Source of the DNA: Zygnema cylindricum
Lineage: Eukaryota > Streptophyta > Zygnematophyceae > Zygnematales > Zygnemataceae
NCBI GenBank assembly: GCA_037447655.1
Contig: JBBHKE010001166.1
Location: forward strand, 1-52,779
Length of the DNA stretch: 52,779 nt
Direction: 5' to 3'
A model generated the notes under the pieces. The model was given only the letters and a program-made list of their open reading frames with translations, searched no databases and was not told the origin of the DNA. Both the position numbers and the translations under genes were made by a program. This document shows, one piece after another, positions 41,722 to 52,779 of this stretch; the stretch's first letter is position 1; each line of letters opens with the position of its first letter.

Positions 41722-42472
41722 TCTCACTAAAAATGCCAGTTAGTTTTAACCTGTATTGTCATTCAGTACGTCATACCGACCCCAGCACATCGGCTGTATC
41801 GGAGATTCGCTTCTATGCGCTGCATCCCAGAGGCAGCTTCTCGGGCATTTCGGCGTTTCATGGCGTAGATGATTTATTTTACTGTGGCTAAATGGAATTG
41901 TACGTGCATTTATACACTGTAAGTTCAAACATTCAATCTGGCCCATAGTATTTTTTATGCGTATAATGATTGCCAGCTAATTCAGGACTAGAGCGGTTTG
42001 TCACTTTTGTTTTTTTTCTACACCAAGTGGACGCCGCTTTAGCCGGGAGATCCGAAGGACCGGTTTCTTGACTTTACCTGTGACCGTTATTCGGTAAATC
42101 GGCAACGTTCTGTGACAAGCTGGCAATGCATTTAGTGCCTGTCACCTGCCTGTCATTGCACTCACTGCGGAGGGTGAGCTTCCGTACAGGTAACTGACGC
42201 TTTCGTACGAAAAATCCTATATAGCAAATCTAAAATTAAAGACGCGTGGGCGTGACTTGTTCCAACTTTATTATCGTCAGTGAAACGTGACAATGCCCAC
42301 CGTTAATAGAGTGGATAATCATAGCTTGGTCAGACAAGTTGGTCTCAACATTTTCTGGTCGAAAATCATACATAAGTGTTAGCAACACTTATAAAAACGT
42401 GTGGACTAAAATCGACGCTGTCTTGCATCAAATTACCGTACTGTTGTATATGCTTTTTTAAGTTTTTCACAT
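41722..42472. other. Intergenic, no gene recognised
   Basis: The plus frame at 41646-41891 overlaps the MITE end and has no recognisable domain. Confidence 0.4.
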
Positions 42473-42475
42473 TAA

Positions 42476-43181
42476 GGGTGTGTCCCCATGTACTTGAAAC
42501 TTAGCGAACGTACTTTATACTTTAGCGCGGATCCGCCGGACCCGGTTTTCAAGTGTCCCTATCTGTAAGGACGAAATCGCAACTTACGCTTGTGACGATT
42601 GTATACGTCGACAATACCTGTGACGGTTGTCAACGTCTACAATCTGTGGTCGCACGTTATTTTTTGGAACTGCTTTGTGACTTCGCATGTCTTACCGTGA
42701 CATTGTAGACGTACCGCATTCCAGCCTGGCAATTTCACGGTTGAAGAAGATGCGCTTTGCCCTTCGCGTCGCCTGTCCGCTCGAAGTGAAATGGCATCGA
42801 AATTTGAAGACCCTTGCAAATAAAAAAATTGTACTGGACGAAAACGGACAAAATCAAACAAACTGTGTACTTCTTTTTGTATTATTATAACGCAAACCGA
42901 CAGAACATAGCAAGCTATGTACTTATCTTTGTCCTTGGAAATCTTATGAATTTCTTCAAAATTTACGGCAAGTGCGAAAATATGTTCCTATTTGTCAATC
43001 GAAAAAACATAATTTTAAATCACATCGCGCATGTGTTTTAACCAAAATTTTGAAGATGACGTTTTTTGTCGTAGAAGTGGGTCGAAAAGCACAAGACGAC
43101 AAATTTTCGTACATCACAAGCTCAAGGATGACGCAAATTGTACTCTGCAAATTTGCGATTCCTTCGTACGGTTGCAACTTA
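42476..43181 (-). mobile_element. PIF/Harbinger-like MITE, second copy (truncated right end)
   Basis: The inverse copy of 1375-2153: it begins with GGGTGTGTCCCCATGT after TAA (42473-42475) and runs in register with the first copy to 'ttccttcgtacggttgcaa' at about 43177. It then passes directly into the hairpin MITE at TTA, so its far terminal repeat is missing. Confidence 0.7.
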
Positions 43182-43914
43182 GGGTGACGTTCCATCACGC
43201 GAAAAGTGGCGTAGTTTACAAAAATTTGCAACCCTCCGTACCAAATCGTACCGCCTACTTTGTTTTATACGAAAAATAACATTACAGGGAATCTTACCGA
43301 TACTCTTCGAAGGTCTTGGAGGTAATTTTGGCCGTCGAATGTTAATCTACGAGGAGTTCGCTTCAATTTTTTTTTTAACTGTCAACCCACCTCGAGGAGG
43401 TGGGTTGGCAGATACAGAAAAAAAAAATCGTGACACGTTGGACGATTAAGCTACGTGTCATGAAGGCAAACCAACGAAAAATCTTAAGATTTGCACATGA
43501 CACGCGCTTTCCAAAATACAACCGAAAATAAAAACGAAATTTTGTAACATTCCCTCGTCACGCTATTTTCGATAACTGTTGTTCGTCAACTATTTCTCTC
43601 AAAGGACTTTCATTATGTTCGAAAACTGAAACCCAAAAAAATGAGCTGGCGTACAGACTGGCGTCTGCAAAAAGTATAAAAGTTTTGTCGTATGAATACT
43701 TCGTACACATGTACATGGTACGCAAGTCAAGATTTGAAGTTAAGTTTGTTGGTGCTAAAAATCTGAAAGATATTAAATATCGGATCTTAGCTTGCGTGGC
43801 ACCATCCAATTTAAAACACGTGGCTTACAAACTACGTGATGGAACATCAACTCAATCGACCTGGTCTGTAGAGTTTGCCGTACAATTATAGAAACGTATG
43901 ATGGAACTTCACCC
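43182..43914 (+). mobile_element. Hairpin MITE copy 2, 733 bp
   Basis: The left end GGGTGACGTTCCATCACG and right end CGTATGATGGAACTTCACCC are inverted repeats, flanked by TTA and TGA (a 3-bp duplication with one change, PIF/Harbinger style). An internal perfect hairpin lies at 43383-43407. The left 200 bp matches the 23.1 and 49.1 kb copies. Non-coding. Confidence 0.7.
43383..43407. repeat. Hairpin, 11-bp perfect stem, GAG loop
   Basis: CAACCCACCTC pairs with GAGGTGGGTTG; the apex contains CTCGAG, as in copy 1. Confidence 0.9.
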
Positions 43915-46900
43915 TGACTCAACAAATATTGTCGTGAAACGAAGTCGTACTTTTCGCCGCCAAACCTCAATACTCTAAAAAGACAAAACTCTAAACGTAC
44001 ACAAAATGTGTACTTGCGAATCGAAGCTGAACTCTTCAATCGCCAAACCAATATATAAGTGACGTCCGACTCAAACCGTCACAAATCCAATCGTGCAAAG
44101 TACTCGCACGAAACATCTCCATTTGAATAAGTACACGCGAAGCGTCACTTCGCGCGATTCAACAATAAATCTAGCAATCCCCCTTTCATTCGCAGAATCG
44201 CCAAAACTTCTCAAAACAAAAGTCCACGCGATTTTGTTCTTTTTGACGATTCGCAAAATAATGTAGCAATCTCCCTCTTTATCTAGGGAATCATAAAACT
44301 CCAATTTACTCAGAAAATAAAAATCAACAGACAATCGCGACGTCGGTCAATTTGCCGATTCGCCAAAAGTCAAAGATCCCCTTTTGTACTGTGAGAATCT
44401 CCTCAAAGCGTAACCAAATCCAATTTCAGTCGCTCATTCCTCAAAAGGTAAAATAAAAGATTGCGTAGTCATACTCGACTTCTCCACGTGGCATATTGTC
44501 AATTGTCTGACGAACGTCAAACGTTAATCGACTGCCGCTCCAAAGTATTTACGTAACTGGCTGTTGAAATTTTGATATCAAGGTCAAATATTGTCGCTCC
44601 AATCGACGCCATCCAATGAATCTTCACCAATCAAAAGACGTGTCCCAAATCAATCGTAACAAAAAATATATATATCGAAAGATTCGCTTGACCGTCACTG
44701 AATAACTCCTTGCCTGCCAATGTATGACGACGACCAAAACGGCCGCCTAAATATCCGGCATCGTTCAATTTCCAAAGTACATAAAGCGTCCAATCGCTTC
44801 TCTTTACAGAACGACTTCTTCTCCTCTCACATATCACTCCAAAAAAAAAATCAATTTTTGTTTACCGAAAATGATGTCACATATGGTACAGATGATGTAC
44901 CATAATGACTTTACTCCACTTGACAATATATGTCGACGACATAAAAATAAGCAACTGTCGCCAAAAATATCCAGTACACTTACAACTTCAAATTACATTA
45001 GGCGTCCAATCGGCTTCTGTGTACGAAACAAATTCTCCTCTTCTCATAGGTACAACAAATTTGCCTCTTCTCAAAAGTACGCCATAATCAGATTTAAAAA
45101 AAAATGAAACTCCATGGCGTCTGTACCAATCCAAGTAGCGGTTTCAATAAAAATCAAGTTATTTAAGGAGGGCTTTAATAAAATCTCCTCTCGGGATTCC
45201 AACCGACTCAAATCTAATTTCTGTTCGAATTTCGAAACAACTCTTCTCCTTACATAGATTCGCAAAATTAGATTGTGTAAATACAATTCAAGATTCTCGC
45301 GCGTGTAACAAATTGTATAAGCGATTTCGCTGACCACCACTCTATTTTAGAAAGCTCTATATAACCCCCTCTCGGACTTTCAACCGGCAAAATCAAAATT
45401 AATTATAACTCCTTTTAAATTGGTAACCGTACAAATAGCCGCGTCACTCAATGTGTGCGTACAAAAAAATTGCACGCATACACGAAAATTTAACTCCAAT
45501 TTCTCTTTGTTACATAACGTCGAAAACAACTCAAATTCCCTCTCATGTTTTTCTCCTTTGCAATTCTCTCCTCTTTTGCCGCCTCCATTATCGTTTCTCA
45601 CTTTCCGAATCCTCTTAATTCGAAATACGACTGTGGGCTCAACAACATTTTCACACACAAAAGGTCAACGGATAAAGTTGATTTCTCTCACATCCGAAAT
45701 AGAATGATGCGAGCTTAATACCTTTCCTCCTTTTTGAAAACAAAGAAAAACCTTATTTGGCTTTTTCCCCCTTATAATTTTAATACTCATTCGAACATTT
45801 TCTCTTTCTCTTCCTCCAATTCTTCTTGTAAAAGCTTAATTGTGAACTCAAATTAAAACCTTGAAAATTTTGAGAATTGAAAGACACTCGGAAATTCAAA
45901 GACACTTGGGAATTAAAATTCTCATCACTCCAATCATAAATGTTAATTTGAATATCACTCTTAATATCAACATTTTCTTTCAATTATTCAAACCAAAAAT
46001 GGACATGCGGTTTGTCCTCAAATTTCTCTTTAAAATGTGGATGTACGGTTCCTCATCAAATGTCGAATCCGGAAACTCCAATAACTCATAGTTATTCCTT
46101 ATTTGCTTATCGGATCATATAAGAATCTGAATCAACTGTCCGTAATCAAAATAAATTCCAAATTTATTACCACCAATCAAGGCGGCGGCCTACACCGCGA
46201 TCGCCTTGGTCGCCTCTTGCACGACCTCTTCTCTCCACCGAAATAATTTAAGTAACATTGAGGAATAAAATATCCCCAACCTCCGTAAATGTCACCTCTC
46301 CTTCTCGAAATTTAAAGTGACAATTTCCTCTTCTCTTTCTTCACATGCTCGTCCCCTCAACTCTCATCTTCATCTACATAAAAATAGGAATCTGAATCAT
46401 CCGGTAGATAATTCTTCCTCTTTTCTCCTCTTTTCTCCTCTTGATTCAGATTGCAATCACGCATCAATATACCACATCAATTTGTCGAACAATTTCCGAA
46501 ATTGATCTTCCAAATTACTCGGCCGTAAATATTTTGTAGCTTGGAGTTTTTGTTTAACTTGCTTACACTAAAAAAGATCCATTTACAATATGTCGTTGAT
46601 ATGGTGTTCGTCGTTCGTTTTAACTACCTTATTTGAGGGCTCCTTTCAATAGGCGCACTTACGACCTTGTTCTTCTTTTAGGTTACTACGTGGTGCTTAG
46701 CTTGTCGGTGCACCATTTTTTCCGTCACACCGCTTGTCTTCTCCAAATATTTGCCATGCGAATGGGGTACGCCTCATCTCGTTGTACCTTTTATTCTTGA
46801 GCAAGCCCCGTTGCATGCATGGTCAGCCAATAGATGAGCAAGACATTGAGTTTGTAATGTTGTAAGTTGGGGGGGGTTTGCACCTTTAGCCCTCAATGGT

Positions 46901-47342
46901 AGTCAACAGTTTTACATTTTAATCATGCTTTGCATATGGACGGTTTAACCACCTCATTTTTTTATATAACATGGAAATAGAGCTCGCAAAATCCTTAATT
47001 CCATCTCGGTTACCACCGAAAATAAAATGGCAGCATCAGAAAGCCGGGCGAGTATGGGACACAAAGTATTTTTCGGGCAGACATAAAAAAAATAGTTGCA
47101 CAATATGAGCATCGTACATCTATACACGATTCGTGGTGTACGGCACATCGACGGGTGGCAAAATATCAAATCGAGATAAGTTACAGTAATCAATTTTGTT
47201 TTAGCCGACAACTTTTGTCTTACTTTCTTCAATGATATTTTTTTTTTCATTTATAAATTTGACAGGCAATTTTCGTGAATCATGTAATTCATAGTTTAAA
47301 AGTAGGCGTTTCTATTGTAGGTCTTTTGTCGACGCCTTCATC
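43915..47342. other. 3.4-kb intergenic stretch, no gene recognised
   Basis: AT-rich DNA with many CTCCTCT-type pyrimidine runs (44.0-46.5 kb) and short frames on both strands. I find no conserved domain, no convincing splice structure and no repeat boundaries. A small GC-rich segment lies near 46185-46225. Confidence 0.4.
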
Positions 47343-47528
47343 GTAAGTTGTGCTATGGGCTTTTCATGTGATCGTCTTAAGTCGCTACTTTGATCAGCGA
47401 CCATCCGATCATCCAAATCTGACGATATTCCTATCGTAAATTTTGTCATAGGCTTTTCATGTGATCTTTTTAGATCGCTAATATGATCAACGACCGTCCG
47501 ATCGTATGAATTTAACGGTTTAAATAAA
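47343..47528. repeat. Tandem duplication, 93-bp period, two units
   Basis: 'ggcttttcatgtgatc' occurs at 47358 and 47451, with aligned 'gatca-cgacc-tccgatc' downstream in each unit. The units are diverged. Confidence 0.75.
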
Positions 47529-47636
47529 AAGTCGCTCAAAACTCACAGAAAAAATATTTTTTTGTCCGTTTTTTTACCAAATTTAGACATGACGTTTAAT
47601 TCTCGATCGATATATGTGCAACTTAACCCTGTTACT

Positions 47637-47752
47637 ACTTTATTTCATTTTGCGGCCAATAAATATGGGTCTTAATGGTATATTGTATTTTTTGCGTACA
47701 ACAGGCATATTGTATGGGCGACTTTCACCTACTTTTGAACTATGGTATGTAC
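47637..47752. repeat. Dispersed repeat, pair with 5333-5445
   Basis: Same ordered blocks as the first copy. Positioned directly before a hAT-like MITE here. Confidence 0.55.
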
Positions 47753-47776
47753 ATTGGTTTTTGGAGTGTTCCAGTG

Positions 47777-48387
47777 CAAAGGTCGCAAAAGTCAAAATTA
47801 TACATAACTGAAACCGACCGTTTTTTTTTTTTAAATCTGAGTAACCAACGACCGACCGGGTTATGTCACGCTCCAAAATTGTTAATCGTTAACCGACCGA
47901 CGTTTACGAAAATAAAAGTTAACCCAAATTCAATTTCTCGCGACTAACCTTGCCCGCCTGTAACCGAAAAAGTACAAAATTAACTAATGTACGACGTATG
48001 AATAAGCCAAAAATTACAATTTTTCGGTTCCATTAGATTTGCGAAATGAATAGTGTTTACTAACGTGTCAAATTTGCATCACTTTGTCGCGTTCCCTAAG
48101 ATTTGCGAAATGAATAGTGTTACTACCGTGTCAGATTCGTGACCCTAATCATGATGTCACGTACTTTAGTAAAAAGTACAATAATGTAAGATTGTATGGA
48201 CAATACAAAATTTTCTTTTTTTCTAGTTTTTTGGTTGACCGACCATAACTGGCCGTTTTTTTTCTGGTGAATCAACCAACCGCAACCGCCCGACCCTCAA
48301 AATTTGACAACCGAATCCGTTCCGGATTCGGCGCGGGCGGTCGGTTAACGGTTGGTCACGATTTCGGTTGACCGTTTGCGACCTTTG
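47777..48387 (+). mobile_element. hAT-like MITE, 611 bp
   Basis: CAAAGGTCGCAAA and TTTGCGACCTTTG are perfect 13-bp terminal inverted repeats. The flanking 8-mers TTCCAGTG and TTCTAATG match at six of eight positions, with both differences transitions, fitting the 8-bp target duplication of hAT elements. The interior is shared with 23822-24269 and 1-144. No transposase. Confidence 0.75.
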
Positions 48388-49126
48388 TTCTAATGTCCGA
48401 CAATGAAATCGTTAATTAATTTGTGATAGTTGTAGATGTTAGATAATCATCTTACGATTCAAATTTGTAAACGTCTATTATTTTGTGATATTGTGGATGC
48501 GTATGTTTTTGAGACATTGTGACGTCATGCTCACTTTGAGAGCGTGGATGTCACTGATTTTAAAACTTTAGGCCATGGATTTTTTATTTTGTTTTTTTCT
48601 TTTCTCACTCATAGCCTATTCCCACCGGGAAAAAATTCACTTCCGCAACAGACGGGCGTTCTAATAATGTACAGCTTTACGAGCGCCGACTTTGTTGTTC
48701 TCGAAAGTTCTCGGAAAACCCTACAATAGAATTTCCTCAAAATATTTGAGGATATTGAAGTCGAGTTAAGGTTGTGTCATTCTTTGAAACTGGCCAACGG
48801 TAAACCCAAAAGGAGACAAAGAAAAAACAACTTCCGAACGGCTATTTCATTGTTTTTCGCACGAAAAAACTGTCCAACTTTGAACCACCGTTGCTATCCT
48901 TCGAACATTCATTCTCTCTCGTATTAGTAAGTTTGAAAAAATGCAGGTTTGTTTGCGCGCCTATGTTTGATGATGTTAAAGCGTGTGTCGTGTCAATGGA
49001 CACTTTAAATTGTAGTTACGTGACAAAATTTTGGATTAAACAAGACCCGTTTTCAAATGAGTTTTGGGAAAATCATCCGAATGGGCAAAAAGTTACAAAT
49101 GCTCTTGTGGGAATTGGGTATTAATC
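48388..49126. other. Intergenic, no gene recognised
   Basis: The plus frames at 48544-48729 and 48891-49124 lack recognisable domains. They could be fragments of exons but nothing supports it. Confidence 0.4.
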
Positions 49127-49127
49127 A

Positions 49128-49358
49128 GGGTGAAGCTCCAACAAACGAAAAATGAGGTTGTTTCATGAAATCTGTACCCTCTTGTATCGATGTTTTTTGT
49201 TTTTTTGGGCAAAATAACATTACAAAGATCTGACCAAGATTCTTCTAAGCTATGAGAGTTACCAACGATTGTTGGATTAAGCTTGGGTGTTCATCCCTAA
49301 AGCAATCGCTCCAATTGTTATGTATTTGCGCTAACTACCTCATTGAGGTGGTAGTCAA
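49128..49358 (+). mobile_element. Hairpin MITE copy 3 (left ~230 bp)
   Basis: Begins GGGTGAAGCTCCAACAAACG and follows copies 1 and 2 (shared 'aataacattaca' block) to a hairpin at 49337-49357, CTACCTCA/TTGAGGTGGTAG with one bulge. It is interrupted right after the hairpin by another MITE, suggesting nesting. Confidence 0.55.
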
Positions 49359-49879
49359 CTACAACGGGAATCGTAATTAGAGTTATGTACGCTAATTCCG
49401 TCACCCCAAAATTTGACTCTATCACCATAAATAGAGTACATTATTCTAAATTATTCTTTACATTATTTCAAGTACTTTTTGAATGAGCGATAATAACTCT
49501 AATACAGTGCCGTTTTAAAAAGTGTGTCGTACGGTCGTTGTCTGACCGTACAAAATTGTACTTTATAAGTAAAAAAGTACAAATAATGATTTAATAAAGG
49601 TCGTTATCATGTAACTGCGTTTTAACAAACCGCGTAGTGCAAACATCAGAATGACGTGAAACTGTACATTTTGTCGAATTCCGTACGCGTACCTAATTTA
49701 CAGTAGATATATTCAGCGCCCAAATTTACGCCCAAATTAGAGCTATTGATAAATTAGAGTAATTGTTTTTTTTGAAAAGGGTTGATTACCCAAAAAAGAT
49801 TTAATAACTCTAATTTTTTTTTCGTTTTTTTACTCTAATTATTTCTTTTTTTTCGTTTTTTTGCGATTCGCGGTGTAGA
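49359..49879 (+). mobile_element. 29-bp-TIR MITE family, copy 2
   Basis: The ends ACTACAACGGGAATCGTAATTAG and CGATTCGCGGTGTAG are diverged forms of the 3096-3676 terminal repeats (read here as 49359-49381 and 49865-49879). The interior shares 'gaccgtacaaaattgtac' and 'aaaaagtac' blocks with that copy. Confidence 0.6.
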
Positions 49880-50089
49880 GAACGTGTAGAAGCGATACAC
49901 GTGGATGATAAAGAAAGGTGTCGAAATGGACTGTTGCGTTCAAATATGTAATTCGCCGTTGTGCGACTGTACACTCGACCGTACAGTTTGATTTAAGTTT
50001 GTATACATTTTGGTTCGCGTCGTACTTCTTGGTCTCGCGTAAATTTTGTTTCGCGATGGTCAAAGTCGTAGCTGAAAATTATTGAATAC

Positions 50090-50291
50090 TACACCGTGAA
50101 TCGTTATTAGCCTTATGTACGCTATATCGGCACCCCAAAATTTTGACATTGATACCTTAAATATAATAAATTAACTATTTAAGGACGTGGACCATAATCT
50201 GCCACGTCTTCTGGCATTAAATTATAATGAATGACGCTTATTTATTCCTTACACTAATAATTTCTTTACGCTAATAACGATTCAAGGTGTA
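50090..50291 (+). mobile_element. 29-bp-TIR MITE family, short copy
   Basis: TACACCGTGAATCGTTATTAGC at the left pairs with GCTAATAACGATTCAAGGTGTA at the right. 'ttatgtacgctat' follows the left end, as in the other copies. About 200 bp, the shortest member here. Confidence 0.65.
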
Positions 50292-51201
50292 ATGTTGTAA
50301 TCTGTACGGAAATATACGGAAATGTACCAGAATGTACCCTAAAAACCTAAAATCCCGCATAAATAACCCTAAAATGCACGGAAGATACGAATCATATTAA
50401 CTTTTCACAATATTTTGATGCGCACTGAACGTATTATTCGTTAGTTTACACCGTGCGTTTTATGCGCAAGGGACATTTATGATCCTCGGTAGGCTTTGAA
50501 AGGCGGCAATGATGTCGACACTCGAGGAACACAAAATTAGAGGCGCTTGAAATTGTGCCACGTGAGCATGGTTGACTTTGACTTCAATGATATGCTCTGC
50601 CGTCTTAGTGGTTTGTTTGTTTCAATCGTAGAAACGCTACATCTCGTTTAAACGTCGTTTCGAAGTTTTAGACTTAAATGAGTCGTTTTTTTTTCGCCGT
50701 ATACAATGTTTAAACAGTACAAATCACGGTTGAAGCGTAAAAACGAGGGTTAAATTGTTAGTACGAGAGCTACGAATGAGGACTAAAGCGTAAAACCATT
50801 GGATTCGGCGTTTAAACACAACATTGAAATTTGGAGAAAGTCAACGCGTCGTAAATCGCACGAGAGGTACAAATGCCAACGAATGCAGTCCTTCCATTTG
50901 CCACTCATTCTCGCTGCATCAACATACCTTGCGAAATAAACGATTTTCTAGCTCGTTTTCTTTCCTTATTCATTGACTAAATACGAGACAACCAACATTT
51001 CTAGACGATTTTGAGCGATTTTTTGGCAGTTTCTGAACGATTTCTACACGCGGAAAACTTTTTTGGACTTTTGCGAAGAAGCTGGAAGTGTCATTCGGTC
51101 GAAAGCTTCACTTGGCATTTGGCTGGAAGGTTTTCTCAGCACGTGCGAAACTAGGGCGGGAAAATAGAAGGTGAGGGGAATGATTGGGAATTGGAGGTTT
51201 T
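50292..51201. other. Intergenic, upstream of predicted gene
   Basis: No gene recognised. The minus frame at 51044-51316 has no known motif. Confidence 0.4.
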
Positions 51202-51248
51202 GCCACGTGGCATATTGTTGAAGAGAGATGGTTTGAAAGCCACGTGGC
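51202..51248. promoter_or_regulatory. Two palindromic G-boxes
   Basis: GCCACGTGGC occurs at 51202-51211 and again at 51239-51248, about 400 bp upstream of the predicted start codon at 51649. The CACGTG core is the plant bZIP/bHLH binding site (light, ABA, circadian outputs). Confidence 0.55.
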
Positions 51249-51337
51249 AGCTGGATGAATGCTGAGGCTCTGTCAGAAAGAAATTTTGAACCCAAAAAAA
51301 TCCTTAAAAATCCCAAAAAAAAAGGAATTTGGAATCA

Positions 51338-51439
51338 CTCTCCTTCTTCTTCTCCCTCTTATCTTCCTTCTCGCTCTCCCTCTCTCTCTCCCTCGCTATC
51401 TCCCTCTCCCTTCCTCTCCCTCTCTCTCTCTCCCTCTAA
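51338..51439. repeat. CT-rich microsatellite tract upstream of gene
   Basis: A long CTCCCTCTCT-type pyrimidine run on the plus strand, ending about 210 bp before the predicted start codon. Such tracts are common in plant promoters and 5' leaders. Confidence 0.8.
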
Positions 51440-51648
51440 ATGCATGGTGACATGGAACACAAAATAACAATTTAATTTTAGCATGTGTTATGTTAAACTC
51501 AAGTTGTTCATTTTGAAAAAAAAATAAAAATTGTAAACAAATGGCTCGAAAAGGATATTACTAAATTGGACAAATGGGAGGCAACCGTTTCTTGGCAGGT
51601 AGCAAAACTTTTAACGATTTTTTTCGCAAAAAACGTTTTTACAAGAAA

Positions 51649-52779
51649 ATGGCGAAAATGATGTCCTCCGCCTTCTTTCTCTTCCTTGCCATTGCCATCC
51701 CTCCATTGGTGTCGACCACTCCTCTTTTGACACAAAAAGATGGTACGTCCCTCCTTACATGGATTGACTTTTTCCTCTGGGAAAGTGTTTTGTGTTCTCT
51801 CTCTCTCTCTTATCCCTATTCCTCTTAACTTATCTTTGTTGTCTACAAATTATAAGATAATTACCACAGTAATTCCTTCATATTGATCCTGACATAATTT
51901 CATTGTTTTAGAATAATAGTTAACATACTCATAAAAACATGTCTTCTTAAAAATTTGGGAAAGGTGCCTTTCGTTCCCTTCTCTCACAGTCGCCCCTCTT
52001 TCTCTCTCTCTTTCTTCCCCTCATCCTAAGTCATAATCCTTGTAGGGTATCCTCTCTCTCTCCCCCTCTTCCTTCCCTCACAAGATTGGTTGTACCTCTT
52101 ATTCCTCCAAAAATAGCCAAACGTTTCACAGTTGATCTTTTTCGTGTAAAATCTTTGTTTCATTTTCTTTTTCGTTTTGTTTTATCTATGGGATGTTAGT
52201 CTTGTGACATCCTGATTTTCATATGTTTTACAAAATGTATGATTTTTATGCCTATAAAATCTTTTACCAAAAAAATATTTGGTATTTTGTTTAACAAACT
52301 ACCTACAAAATGTTTGACAATACTTATTTATTAACAAACTAACCATGAAATATCCGATCAAATTAACAATAGGAATAAGTAATTTTCTATTAAACTAACC
52401 AAATAACACTCAATATTCTCTTAAGGTAACATATGAACATTCACTTTTCTATCCTCCTACCCCATTATTTTCCACTCCCTCCCCTCTCCAACCTCTCCCT
52501 CTTCCGCTCCCTCTTTCTTTCCCTCTATCTCTTCCTCTCCCACTCCCTCTTCCTCTCCCTCTCCCTTTCTCTCTCCTACAACTCCCTCTCCATCGTCCTC
52601 AGCCTCTCCCTATTCCACTCCCTCTCCATATTCTTCTCCCTCTCCCTCTCAATTTAATATGTCTAAGAATCGTGGGTTTTCCTTCTTTGCAGATATACCT
52701 ATCCTTAGTTCTATATTCAATGGGAACTGTCCATTAAGTGGAATTTCAAATTTCATTCACAATCATCGATTTGAAACCA
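51649..52779 (+). CDS. 5' part of a predicted secreted protein (two exons, runs off window)
   Basis: Exon 1 is 51649-51742: MAKMMSS followed by a hydrophobic run AFFLFLAIAIPPLVS, a typical signal peptide, then TTPLLTQKD. A GTACGT donor follows at 51743. A polypyrimidine tract and CAG acceptor (TTCCTTCTTTGCAG) end at 52692, and exon 2 (52693 to the window end) continues in phase 1 as DIPILSSIFNGNCPLSGISN and FIHNHRFET. Joining the exons keeps the frame open, the main support for the gene. The ATG at 51649 is preferred because it opens the signal peptide; an in-frame ATG at 51574 would bury it. I do not recognise the family. Confidence 0.5.
51743..52692 (+). other. Predicted intron 1 (950 bp)
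   Basis: GT-AG intron, AT-rich with several CT-rich tracts (about 51795-51830, 51980-52080, 52475-52652). Confidence 0.45.
52475..52652. repeat. CTCCCTCTC-type low-complexity tract
   Basis: Degenerate pyrimidine repeat inside the predicted intron, similar in composition to 51338-51439. Confidence 0.8.

Noticed and set aside
43182-43407. Hairpins considered as a microRNA precursor or attC-like site
   Set aside because: Stems of 11-13 bp with short loops are too small for a plant microRNA precursor, and no integron context exists; recorded as a structure of unknown role.
45420-46510. Plus-strand frames 45420-45707 and 46317-46505 considered as exons
   Set aside because: Composition is low-complexity Ser/Leu/Pro from CT-rich DNA; no consistent splice chain or motif.

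Overview
This window looks like gene-poor, transposon-packed nuclear DNA of a plant or close streptophyte relative (inference). The evidence is Ty1/copia retrotransposons with plant-type pol motifs, a primer-binding site that matches my recollection of the plant initiator tRNA-Met, GT-AG splicing with a CT-rich upstream region, and a dense crust of small inverted-repeat elements. An OTU-bearing Helitron-like remnant fits a non-angiosperm lineage better, but I cannot name the species. I see no rRNA, complete tRNA gene or CRISPR array.

Layout. 1-6.2 kb: nested MITEs (hAT-like, PIF/Harbinger-like, a 29-bp-TIR family, a 1.1 kb fold-back element) and one GC-rich patch of unknown origin. 6.2-11.9 kb: very AT-rich DNA with a ~147-bp tandem repeat and, on the minus strand, a decayed Helitron-like gene (OTU protease, zinc-ribbon and Helitron N-terminal segments in order). 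12.0-37.8 kb: four members of one Ty1/copia family with ~1.05 kb LTRs. C (12008-18543, +) is old and rearranged. D (19450-22236, -) is cut by a 10-N gap. A (24667-31143, +) and B (31373-37818, -) are young and nearly intact, lying tail to tail only 229 bp apart. 40.0-41.1 kb: a perfect solo LTR of a diverged subfamily. 41.3-50.3 kb: more MITEs, several of the same families as at the left edge. 51.6 kb-end: the first two exons of what may be the only host gene, encoding a predicted secreted protein, preceded by two G-boxes and a CT-rich tract.

How it works together. Copies A and B have Gag zinc knuckle, protease, integrase, reverse transcriptase and RNase H in copia order in a single uninterrupted reading frame, apart from a few stops. 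One stop, a TGA at a zinc-binding cysteine codon of the integrase, is shared by both although they inserted independently (different target-site duplications), so it appears to have been inherited from their source. The family seems to prime on the anticodon arm of initiator tRNA-Met, as Drosophila copia does. Its LTRs carry a set of small hairpins and an antisense tRNA-like segment that persist across diverged subfamilies.

The least explained signal outside the retrotransposons is a MITE family (around 23.0, 43.2 and 49.1 kb) holding an internal hairpin about 200 bp from one end. Its arms have different sequences in each copy yet still pair.
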